Shown here piece by piece: positions 56,301-63,149 of a stretch of 64,000 bases of DNA. The stretch spans positions 5,642,001 through 5,706,000 of the forward strand of contig NZ_CP067041.1 of NCBI RefSeq assembly GCF_016599855.1, in the 5' to 3' direction. The translations under genes and the position numbers were made by a program. Numbering within the stretch: position 1 is the first letter of the stretch; each line of letters opens with the position of its first letter. The notes beneath the pieces were generated by a model, which had not been told where the DNA came from, made no database searches, and worked only from the letters and a program-made list of their open reading frames with translations. This DNA comes from Bradyrhizobium diazoefficiens. GTDB taxonomy: Bacteria > Pseudomonadota > Alphaproteobacteria > Rhizobiales > Xanthobacteraceae.

Positions 56301-56980
56301 TCGAAGGCAAGCACGCCTTCGAGGTCGGCCTGGATGGGGCGCCCGCCGGGATCGATATTGAGGTGGAGACGGGTGGCACTGCCGTCGGGGCTTGGGCCGG
56401 AGGAGATGCGGAACGGATAGCGGGTGCCGGCGACGGTGAAATTGCCGTCGCCTCGCACCGAACCTGCGAGCGAGCGAACGTCGCCGGAGAAGGCGATATC
56501 GTTGAGCTCCAGCGTTGAATGGCTCGCGGCGTCATGCAAGGCGATGCGGCCGGTGAGGTTCAGCCGCTCGATCGCGAGCGACGCCAGGTTGAAGGTGCCG
56601 CTCACGGTGGATGGCAGGTCGACCCGCCCTTTGGCGTCGAGGCCGAGATCCACCGCCATGCCGCCGACCGAAAGCTCGGTGGCGCGCCATTCGCCCCGCA
56701 TCAGCGAGCCCAGGCTGAACTCGACGTCGAGCTTGTCGGCGCGCAGCCGGCCGAGATCGTTGTTGCCGCCGAAGGTGACCGAGCGCAGCCGCAGCGTCGG
56801 CGTCGGCAACAGCCGCGCATCGAGCTCGCCCGCTACGCGCACCGGCACACCGATGATCCTGGTCGCCTCCGCCTCGAACTGGGGCCGGAACTGGTTCCAG
56901 TCCACGAAATGAGGCCCGATCAGCGCGGCCAGCAGCGCTAAGATGAAGGCAATCGCCAATCCGAGCAGCGTCGTCTGCAC
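53348..56980 (-). CDS. AsmA-family envelope protein
   Basis: 1210 residues from GTG 56980 with GGGGAG five bases upstream. One N-terminal membrane anchor (LLGLAIAFILALLAALIGPHF) and the AsmA mark VDWNQFRPQFEAEATRIIG are followed by a very long beta-rich periplasmic region. AsmA_2-like repeats near the C-terminus include LDALKGGVGGGEMSASLDAR and the FEIAIRASDAG block. The last 110 residues are low-complexity Pro/Ala-rich. Members of this group are thought to carry lipid between membranes. It stands alone on the minus strand. Confidence 0.87.
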   Translation of the reverse strand: MQTTLLGLAIAFILALLAALIGPHFVDWNQFRPQFEAEATRIIGVPVRVAGELDARLLPTPTLRLRSVTFGGNNDLGRLRADKLDVEFSLGSLMRGEWRATELSVGGMAVDLGLDAKGRVDLPSTVSGTFNLASLAIERLNLTGRIALHDAASHSTLELNDIAFSGDVRSLAGSVRGDGNFTVAGTRYPFRISSGPSPDGSATRLHLNIDPGGRPIQADLEGVLAFDNRLPKFDGALTLAVPPTKKPGEPGPVPWKLTAKLKADPAGAKFDQIDASFGAEDAALKVGGVGDLRFGASPLLRAALSARQVDADKLAGRDDAEPLRILPALRAGLAAIPQAPIPAQIEFNSDQIMLGGRPLQNITTELQTDGRSWTFQRLELRAPGMTQLSLNGATPGADSFSGRLSVQSSDPDTLVAWLQGRSEVIRRSTRPLRLDGDVTIAANHLAIDRMKAEIEGGAVEGRIAFVQTGASKGSRIDADLRADRLDLDAAASFLRALAGPQGEWPEEAKLSLDIGRAISAGQELRPFAAKLDYGPTSLSLEQLRFGQASGVITEASGSFDRTRATGKLALKSSANSLRDLTALLEPIAPAVRARFDAIAPLPGATRLRLDLSLDKNAEHADRSDARVVIELDAPQLKATATLAAQTPVAAINGIDIERLRNSDFTLESKISTPQAASLTALLGLDRMVAAGDGASQIEGKLSGAGRRPLQLNAKLSGGGLDADANGSVDLSAPEPKANVNLRVRNANLAPLFGTSPADKSAQNVSLSSRLTLSGNRLTFDDLDGTASSSHLRGHVAVTLDQERSVDGEVGLDTLDLMPALALAIGAAGRDSGEPLGAGLISGWRGRIVFQALRGSLPDGIEMRPFSGTIRSDGQSLALDALKGGVGGGEMSASLDARDGANGLALNAHLDLTNVDTASLHYRDLAVRKGRASMQMTLTSQGRSVSALTGALAGNGTVTLDSAEISGLNPRAFEIAIRASDAGQVSDDNRLRQLVEPALSAGPIAVASAQIAFTIRDGRLRVGATPLEAKNARAIVSGGYDIPADQADIRASLTPIMTGLSGAPPEIQLFAAGPPDKLSRTVDVTPLSSWLAVRTIDRETRRLDAIERGEPPPATTALPTLVSPEPVPEPALTDVPMPGRDPRRAPPKVRVEPKAAPTPKAPLAAPAVPSPPLASQQAAPLPPPIDVRPAPGPPPARPRPKPPLVLTPSNP

Positions 56981-57123
56981 GGGTCTCCCCTCGGCCAAGC
57001 CGGCACCCGGGTCAAACCCAAGCCTACAACCAAGCTTCAGGCGCGCCGGAACTTCCCCCTATATAAGGGGAAGTGTGGCGAAGTCACAGCGACTGTTGCG
57101 CGCGGAGGTTAACGCGCCCGGCC

Positions 57124-58356
57124 CTACCAGCTCGCCGGCAGCCTCTTCAGGCCGCGCAGCACGAAGGTCGACCGCCATTCCGGGTTCTCGACGTCGTCGA
57201 TGCGCAAATCCGGCAACCGCCTGAGCAGCGTGGCGATGGCGATCTCGGCCTCGATGCGCGCCAATTGGGCACCCAGGCAGAAATGGATGCCGCCGCCGAA
57301 CGACAGCGGCTTGACGTTCGGACGGGTGATATCGAGCCGATCGGGGCGATCGGGATAGACCGCGGGATCGCGGTTGGCCGAGCCGAGCAGGCAGAGCACG
57401 GTCTCGCCCTTGGGGATTTTCCTGCCGCCGAGATCGTCGATGTCCTCCAGGGCAACGCGGCCGGTCATCTGCACCGATGAGTCGTAGCGCAGGAATTCCT
57501 CGATCGCGTTGGTGATCAGGTCCGGCCGCGCCTTCAGAAGCGCAAGCTGGTCCGGATTGCGATGCAGCGCCAGGAGGCCGTTGCCGATCAGATTGACGGT
57601 GGTCTCGTGGCCGGCGCCGAACAGCAGGATGATGTTGGCGGTCAGCTCCTCGTTGGTGAGCTTGTTGCCGTCTTCCTCGGCCTGCACCAGCTGGGTGATG
57701 AGGTCGTCGCCGGGATTGCGGCGGCGCAGCTCGAACAGCTGCTGGAAATACATCTGCGCCATCATGTTGCCGGCGTTGCCCTTTGCGATCTCCTCGGGCG
57801 TGAGGGGCACGGGATCCAGCAGGCGTCCGCCGTCGCGCGAGCTGGTGTAGAAGACCTCCCGATTGTTCTCGGGGATGCCGAGCATGTCGCAGATGACAGT
57901 CACAGGCAGGCGAAAAGCAAAGTCTTCGATCAGGTCCATGTGGCCGCGATCGATCACGGCATCGATGGCCTGATCGACGATCTCCTGAATGCGAGGGCGC
58001 ATGTCCTCGACACGGCGCGCGGTGAAGGCCTTCACGACGAGACTACGCAGGCGGGTGTGATCGGGCGGATCGGCTTGCAGCATCCAGTGGCTCATGCTGC
58101 GGAACACCGGCTCCTGCATGATCTTCTCGCCGTAGCGGCGCATGGTGCGCTCGACAAAATCCTTACCGAAGCGTTTGTCGCGCAGCACGTGGCTGACCTC
58201 GGCATGGCGGCTGGTCACGAACTGGCCGAACGGCGTCACATGGATCGGATCGACCGTGCGCAGCCGGTCATAGTGCGGGTAGGGATTGCGGATGAAGTCC
58301 GGCGACAGCGGATTGAACAGTGGATCGCCGCCGGCAGGTTGCACTTGCTCGTTCAT
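57124..58356 (-). CDS. Cytochrome P450 (bacterial class I)
   Basis: 410 residues from ATG 58356 (GAGG six bases upstream), soluble. The I-helix reads LLFGAGHETT, the ExxR is EEFLR, and the heme loop FGGGIHFCLGAQLAR carries the ligand Cys360. A monooxygenase needing an external ferredoxin system, none of which is adjacent. Substrate unknown. Divergent from the TetR gene with the palindromic operator between them. Confidence 0.93.
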   Translation of the reverse strand: MNEQVQPAGGDPLFNPLSPDFIRNPYPHYDRLRTVDPIHVTPFGQFVTSRHAEVSHVLRDKRFGKDFVERTMRRYGEKIMQEPVFRSMSHWMLQADPPDHTRLRSLVVKAFTARRVEDMRPRIQEIVDQAIDAVIDRGHMDLIEDFAFRLPVTVICDMLGIPENNREVFYTSSRDGGRLLDPVPLTPEEIAKGNAGNMMAQMYFQQLFELRRRNPGDDLITQLVQAEEDGNKLTNEELTANIILLFGAGHETTVNLIGNGLLALHRNPDQLALLKARPDLITNAIEEFLRYDSSVQMTGRVALEDIDDLGGRKIPKGETVLCLLGSANRDPAVYPDRPDRLDITRPNVKPLSFGGGIHFCLGAQLARIEAEIAIATLLRRLPDLRIDDVENPEWRSTFVLRGLKRLPASW

Positions 58357-58438
58357 GGTGACCTCACATCGGTTGCCGCATGACACGAATACGCAAGGCG
58401 GCCCCATTGCCCGGCGTAACCATCCCTGACGTTTTTTT

Positions 58439-58462
58439 ACTCGATACATTATTGTATCGAGT
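58439..58462. promoter_or_regulatory. Palindromic TetR operator
   Basis: ACTCGATACA-TTAT-TGTATCGAGT is a perfect inverted repeat with 10-base arms, located 24 bases before the TetR ATG and about 80 bases before the P450 start. The form and place suit an operator bound by a TetR dimer controlling both genes. Confidence 0.8.
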
Positions 58463-58486
58463 TGCATTCTGCCCTAAACTGGCGCG

Positions 58487-59098
58487 ATGTCAACGGTGAG
58501 AACCAGGCCGACCAGGGACGACACACGCGACAAGTTGTTCGAGGCGGCCGCCCGCGTGTTCGAGGCGGACGGCATCGGCGGCGCCAGCATCGAGGCGATT
58601 GCAGCTGCCGCCGGCTTCACCCGCGGCGCGTTCTATTCCAACTTCAAAAGCAAGGACGAGCTGATCATCGCCATGCTCGAGGACCATGTCGAGCAGTCGA
58701 TCCGCCGTAACATGGATATCCTCGCGCAGCACGACAATCTCGACGATTTCATCGCGGCGCTGAAGGCGATGGACCGCACAAGGCAGGATCCGCTCGGCCG
58801 CTCCCCGCTCCTGCACATGGAGATGATCCTGTTCGTCGCGCGCGCCGAGAAGCGCCGTCCCGAGCTCGCCAAACGCCTGCGCGCGCGGCGCAAGCTGGTT
58901 GCCGACATCATCGAGGCGACATTGAAGAGCAACGCGAAGCGCGATGCGCTGAATCCGCCATGGATGGCCGCCGTCGTGCTGGCGCTGGAAGACGGCTTTC
59001 GCCTGCACCGTCTGATCGACCCGGAGACGACGCCGGCCGACAGCTTTTTACGCGCGATCACGGGTTTGCGGCGGAGGACGGGATTGGCGTCGGAGTGA
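58487..59098 (+). CDS. TetR/AcrR-family transcriptional regulator
   Basis: 203 residues. HTH domain at about 12-58: FEAAARVFEADGIGGASIEA followed by IAAAAGFTRGAFYSNFKSKDE, with the typical YxxFxxKxEL. The ligand domain is unassigned. Probably represses its own gene and the divergent P450 gene through the palindrome at 58439-58462; inducer unknown. Confidence 0.92.
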   Translation: MSTVRTRPTRDDTRDKLFEAAARVFEADGIGGASIEAIAAAAGFTRGAFYSNFKSKDELIIAMLEDHVEQSIRRNMDILAQHDNLDDFIAALKAMDRTRQDPLGRSPLLHMEMILFVARAEKRRPELAKRLRARRKLVADIIEATLKSNAKRDALNPPWMAAVVLALEDGFRLHRLIDPETTPADSFLRAITGLRRRTGLASE

Positions 59099-59185
59099 AA
59101 GCGACTGAGGCGCGGTGTCATGCACGCGCGCTGTCCGCTTCCAGGATGAAGCAATCCTACGTCTTCGTCGCTTCGTCTTTTGACC

Positions 59186-59731
59186 CTAGCCGGGCCTGGG
59201 TAACCCGGCGCAAAATGCTTCAAGCAGGCCGCGCCCCTGGGGCCAATCCATCAATCCACTTGAGGCGTTGATATGGCCGAGAGCGCCAGCAATAATCAGT
59301 CCGGCTTGCCATTGGGCGGAGCATAGACGCTGGTAAGCAAGAGCCCCATAGGGATCATTGGTGCTGGCGACGACCAGCGACGGGAACGGCAATGACTTCT
59401 TGGGAACAGGCCGGAATGATGCCGCTGCCGACGGGAATTCGGGTCCGTCGGGGTCCGGTACACAAACCAAGAATGCACCAGCAATGCTCAAACTTGATTG
59501 CATCGCCCACTGAACAACCAGGAGGCAAGCAAGGCTGTGCGCGACGAGCACAGGCGGCTGCTTGCAATTGCTAACGGCTCTCTCAAGAGATTGAATCCAA
59601 TCCCCTAGCTCGGGCTGGTCCCAGCTTGTCGGCCTAAATCGCACGAACTGCGGCTCCGCCTTTTCCCACAGGGACTGCCAGTGGTCTTCCCCTGAGCCTC
59701 CGATGCCAGGCAACGTAATCATGTATCTCAT
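59186..59731 (-). CDS. RBBP9/YdeN-type alpha/beta hydrolase
   Basis: 181 residues, a compact serine hydrolase. Nucleophile in LVAHSLACLL, acidic residue in ASTNDPYG, and His in GHINASSGLMDWPQG; N-terminal TLPGIGGSGEDHWQSLW is the family opening. Start at ATG 59731; an internal ATG at 59722 is possible. Convergent with the TetR gene (87 bases between ends) and divergent from the Lrp-type regulator. Confidence 0.88.
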   Translation of the reverse strand: MRYMITLPGIGGSGEDHWQSLWEKAEPQFVRFRPTSWDQPELGDWIQSLERAVSNCKQPPVLVAHSLACLLVVQWAMQSSLSIAGAFLVCVPDPDGPEFPSAAASFRPVPKKSLPFPSLVVASTNDPYGALAYQRLCSAQWQAGLIIAGALGHINASSGLMDWPQGRGLLEAFCAGLPRPG

Positions 59732-59856
59732 GTCTTGCTCGTGATATTTGAAGGACAGGAACGTATTCTGATGGCAACTCTGGTCGGCTGAAATAGCAAG
59801 TCATCGGCGACCTCGTCAGAGTGCCGATAATTTCAAGGAAAAATGGAGGGTCTGCA

Positions 59857-60327
59857 TTGGATCGCGCACGAAGCATCGACAGCAAGGACTTGGACATCCT
59901 TGAAAGCCTACAAGCAAATGCCCGTGTCCCATTGTCGGAACTGGGCCGAACAATTGGCCTGTCGCAGCCCGCGGTTTCAGAGCGTGTGAAGCGGCTGGAG
60001 GAAGCTGGGGTGATTGAGGGCTATGCCGCCAAGATCAATCCGCGTGCGCTAGGGCTTGGATTGACCGCGATCGTTCGGCTACGGACGACGCACGAACACA
60101 TCAAGACGTGCCTCAAGAAATTCGCGGAGATCCCTCACATCGTCGAAGTGAACCGCGTCACCGGCGAGGATTGCTTTGTACTAAAAGTACTTGTTCCCGC
60201 ACCTGAGGATTTAGAAACGATCGTCGATCGCATAGCGGGCTTTGGTGCAGTGACCACCTCTCTCGTGCTAAGTAGCGAGCCGGGACGCTCGATTGGCCGC
60301 GCTCTGATTAAGAGCGGGATCAAGTGA
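59857..60327 (+). CDS. Lrp/AsnC-family transcriptional regulator
   Basis: 156 residues from TTG 59857, preferred because GGAGGG sits five or six bases upstream; a GTG at 59821 has no such site. HTH: LDILESLQANARVPLSELGR then GLSQPAVSERVKRLEEAG. C-terminal RAM/ACT-like domain INPRALGLGLTAIVRLRT...VTGEDCFVLKVLV. Probably regulates the divergent RBBP9-type hydrolase (125 bases between starts). Confidence 0.9.
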   Translation: MDRARSIDSKDLDILESLQANARVPLSELGRTIGLSQPAVSERVKRLEEAGVIEGYAAKINPRALGLGLTAIVRLRTTHEHIKTCLKKFAEIPHIVEVNRVTGEDCFVLKVLVPAPEDLETIVDRIAGFGAVTTSLVLSSEPGRSIGRALIKSGIK

Positions 60328-60478
60328 CTTCCGACACGTCGGTTGTTGGCCCACGGCTGACCATCGGCGACTGCGACTGTGTCTCATGGACCGTTTGTGG
60401 CCCTTGGCTGACTTGTTAGCGCCATCTGCCCACGTCCACTCCCGACGACGCGCGGACTTGGCCCGCGTTCGCGGCCGG

Positions 60479-60988
60479 CTAGCGATTGTGTCTGCCCTTG
60501 CTTGTCGGCAATGGGCAATTCGTGCAGAGGCGGTCGTCGCACATCCGGCAGATCGTGAAGCGATCCAGCTCGGACGTGTCCTGCCGTGCCAGCAGCTCAT
60601 GGATCAACGCTTCGAGCCGCTTCGTCTCAGCCGGCGACAGAACATCCAGAAATGACGCAACGGCGGAGATCCGAGACGTCATCAGCTCGGTGCGGGTCGC
60701 GGCGCCCGTGGCCGTCAGGTGCAGAGCGACCTCGCGGCCGTCCTTTCCGGGTCGGCGTTCGACCAGCCGGTCCGACACCAGACGGTCCACCAGCCGGACC
60801 GTTCCGGAATGCGACAGGCCGAGGATCCGCCGCAGCTTGTCGTTGGTCATGCCCTGGCCGTAGCCAATGACGACGAGGGCCGCCGGCGTCTCGCCGCCGC
60901 GGCCGATGACCTCGCGCGCGCCTTGCTCGATACGGTCCATGACCGCGAGCGAGAGCGCTCCCAGCAAATTTGCGATTCCAGTATCCAT
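60479..60988 (-). CDS. MarR-family regulator with C-terminal Cys cluster
   Basis: 169 residues from ATG 60988. Winged HTH: LVVIGYGQGMTNDKLRRILG, LSHSGTVRLVDRLVSDRLVERRPGKDGREV. The last 25 residues add CRMCDDRLCTNC (Cys147, 150, 155, 158), a C-x2-C-x4-C-x2-C arrangement that could bind zinc or iron-sulfur or act as a thiol switch. Divergent from the epoxide-hydrolase gene with two palindromes between them. One probable operator (61002-61016) lies 14 bases before its start. Confidence 0.88.
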   Translation of the reverse strand: MDTGIANLLGALSLAVMDRIEQGAREVIGRGGETPAALVVIGYGQGMTNDKLRRILGLSHSGTVRLVDRLVSDRLVERRPGKDGREVALHLTATGAATRTELMTSRISAVASFLDVLSPAETKRLEALIHELLARQDTSELDRFTICRMCDDRLCTNCPLPTSKGRHNR

Positions 60989-61001
60989 GCCATGGATAAT
61001 A

Positions 61002-61016
61002 TGTGCGCTGCGCACA
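61002..61016. promoter_or_regulatory. MarR operator 1
   Basis: TGTGCGC-T-GCGCACA is a perfect 7-base-arm palindrome in front of the MarR gene. Same core as operator 2, 35 bases centre to centre. Confidence 0.8.
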
Positions 61017-61030
61017 AAAAACAACTTGAC

Positions 61031-61057
61031 CTGATATGTGCGCTGCGCACATATCAG
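61031..61057. promoter_or_regulatory. MarR operator 2
   Basis: CTGATATGTGCGC-T-GCGCACATATCAG, perfect 13-base arms around a single T. About 35 bases before the hydrolase start, so binding here would block both promoters. Confidence 0.82.
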
Positions 61058-61090
61058 ATCCCAAGAGCGACGATGACATGGAGGATGACG

Positions 61091-61990
61091 ATGAATATCC
61101 GGAGCGCAGCCTTATCGACGCCGACAGCCGCCGGTAGTGAACCTGTCCTGAAATACGTGCAGGCCAATGGCGTGCGGTTCGCCTACCTCGAACAGGGGCA
61201 CGGTCCCCTTGTGATCTTCCTGCACGGCTTTCCCGACAACGCCTGGTCCTACCGAAAGCAGCTGCAAGTCTTCGCGGATGCGGGCTATCGCGCGGTCTCG
61301 CCGTTCCTGCGCGGCTATGCGCCGACCGAGATCCCGGCGGACGGCATTTTCGATCCAATCGCACTGGGCAAGGATCTCGAAGCGCTGATCGCGGCGCTGA
61401 GCGAGGACGGACAGGCCCGCGTCGTCGGCATGGATTGGGGCGGCACGTCGACCTTTCAGGCGCTGGCGACGGCGCCATCGGCGATCAAGGCCGCGGTAGT
61501 GATGAACACGGCCCATCCGATCACGTTCTCGAGCATCAGGCGGGATCCGGAAATCGTTCGATCCATCTTCCACGTCTATTTCTTCCAGCTGCCTGGCGCC
61601 GAGTCGGCGGTCAACACCGAGGGACTGCCCTTCGTCGACTATCTCTGGAAGCTGTGGTCGCCGGCATTCAACGATGCCGAACACATCCGTTCGATCAAGG
61701 AGACGCTCAGCTCTCCCGGCACCATGGCCGCGGCGCTTAGGTATTACGGAGGCCTGACCGAGGCGGGACGCATGGGCCGGCTGCCGATCAGTGACATGCA
61801 GACGCCGACGCTGACGATCTATGGCAGCAACGATCCGACAGCGAAATATTCGATGAAAGAAGAGCCGCTGTTCAAGGGGCCGCACAAGCGCGTCGTCCTA
61901 CCGGATGTCGGGCACTTCCCGCACCTCGAGCGCGAGGCGGAAGTCACCGGCCTGATCATGGACTGGTTCAAGACGCACGCGCCCGATTGA
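61091..61990 (+). CDS. Alpha/beta hydrolase, epoxide hydrolase/dehalogenase-like
   Basis: 299 residues from ATG 61091 (GGAGG six bases upstream). Oxyanion-hole motif FLHGFPDNAWSY (44-55), nucleophile Asp115 in VVGMDWGGTS, and the late His in VGHFPHLE. An Asp rather than Ser nucleophile marks epoxide hydrolases or haloalkane dehalogenases; the cap domain with YFFQLPG favours epoxide hydrolase. Probably controlled by the divergent MarR. Confidence 0.88.
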   Translation: MNIRSAALSTPTAAGSEPVLKYVQANGVRFAYLEQGHGPLVIFLHGFPDNAWSYRKQLQVFADAGYRAVSPFLRGYAPTEIPADGIFDPIALGKDLEALIAALSEDGQARVVGMDWGGTSTFQALATAPSAIKAAVVMNTAHPITFSSIRRDPEIVRSIFHVYFFQLPGAESAVNTEGLPFVDYLWKLWSPAFNDAEHIRSIKETLSSPGTMAAALRYYGGLTEAGRMGRLPISDMQTPTLTIYGSNDPTAKYSMKEEPLFKGPHKRVVLPDVGHFPHLEREAEVTGLIMDWFKTHAPD

Positions 61991-62060
61991 ACGCAGACCG
62001 CGGATGCCGGACGGCGCCGCCCGATTGATCTTCGGAATTCTCTGACCGGGAGTACGCGCA

Positions 62061-62864
62061 ATGGACGCCAAGACGCAGCAGCAATACGCCGAAATTTTTC
62101 ACGGTCTTCACAGGACGTCAGATCCGCTTGTCCTGTTCAACGCCTGGGATGCCGCCACCGCCAAAGCGGTCGCGAAGACATCCCCGGCGATCGCGACTAG
62201 CAGCGGCGCCGTCGCCGCCGCGCTTGGATATGCGGACGGAGAAAATGTCCCGCTCGAGATGGTGGCAGGCCTGGTGTCGCGGATCACCGCGTCTGTGTCG
62301 GTTCCGGTCTCGATCGATCTGGAGGCAGGCTATGGCGACACACCGGACGCCGCCTCGGCGGCGGCCGCCAAGATTCTGCAAGCCGGCGCGGTCGGGATCA
62401 ACATCGAGGACGGACTAGCCGGAAGAAAGCGGCAGCTCGTCAGTCCCGAACAGCACGCAGCGAAGATCAAGGCGGTGCGGGACGCCGCGCGACAAGCCGG
62501 CATTCGTCTGTTCATCAATGCGAGAATCGATCCGTTCCTGCTGAAATTCGGATCGCAGGATGAGTGCCTGAATGAAGCGGCGAGGCGTGCGAGGGTCTAT
62601 GCCGACGCCGGCGCCGATGGAATATTTGTCCCCGGCCTCACCGACCTCGCGCTCATCGAGAGGTTTGTTCAACTCACACCGCTGCCGGTGAATATCATGG
62701 TGACGCAGGGCGTTCCCGCAATCCCGGATCTCGCCCGCGTCGGCGTCCGGCGGGTAAGCCTCGGACCGTGGCCGATGATGGCAGCGATGCGTGTGATTGG
62801 ACAGGCCGCCGCGGAGGTCGCCACCAGCAAGCAATACGGCGCGTTTCTGCAACCGGATGCCTGA
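62061..62864 (+). CDS. Isocitrate lyase/PEP mutase superfamily protein
   Basis: 267 residues. TIM barrel with SIDLEAGYGDT (metal-binding Asp-x-Glu/Asp), VGINIEDG and FINARIDPFL. The catalytic loop KKCGH of true isocitrate lyase is not seen, so it is of the PrpB/oxaloacetase-like group. Reaction not determined. It follows the hydrolase in the same direction by 70 bases and may be co-transcribed. Confidence 0.87.
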   Translation: MDAKTQQQYAEIFHGLHRTSDPLVLFNAWDAATAKAVAKTSPAIATSSGAVAAALGYADGENVPLEMVAGLVSRITASVSVPVSIDLEAGYGDTPDAASAAAAKILQAGAVGINIEDGLAGRKRQLVSPEQHAAKIKAVRDAARQAGIRLFINARIDPFLLKFGSQDECLNEAARRARVYADAGADGIFVPGLTDLALIERFVQLTPLPVNIMVTQGVPAIPDLARVGVRRVSLGPWPMMAAMRVIGQAAAEVATSKQYGAFLQPDA

Positions 62865-62888
62865 GCCCCCAGCTCGGGCCGTCGCGCC

Positions 62889-63050
62889 CTAAGCCGAGCG
62901 CTTGACCGCGATTGCATCGACGGGCGCGAGTCGCCCCGGCATCGCCCTCGCCTGCTCGGCGCAATGCTCGATCAGCCAGTGCTCGAAGGCGACCGGCGGA
63001 AGCGCGGGCGCGTAGAGAAAGCCTTGAACGACGTCGCAGCCGGGGGCGTG
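62889..63050 (-). pseudogene. EAL-domain C-terminal remnant
   Basis: About 53 codons on the minus strand translate as PGCDVVQGFLYAPALPPVAF, then EHWLIEHCAEQA, ending in a stop at 62889. This is the closing segment of an EAL cyclic-di-GMP phosphodiesterase (the G-x-D-x-x-Q-G-F-L-Y/F strand). Nothing upstream matches, so a large gene has been lost except for its end. Too short to be seen as a gene. Confidence 0.7.
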
Positions 63051-63149
63051 CCCTCTCCGTCATTTCGGTTTTTGACCCGGAGCGGACGTCCGTAGCCTTT
63101 CCTGCCTCCCATGACGGATGCTAAGACATCACCAGACTCGGGGGCTGAT

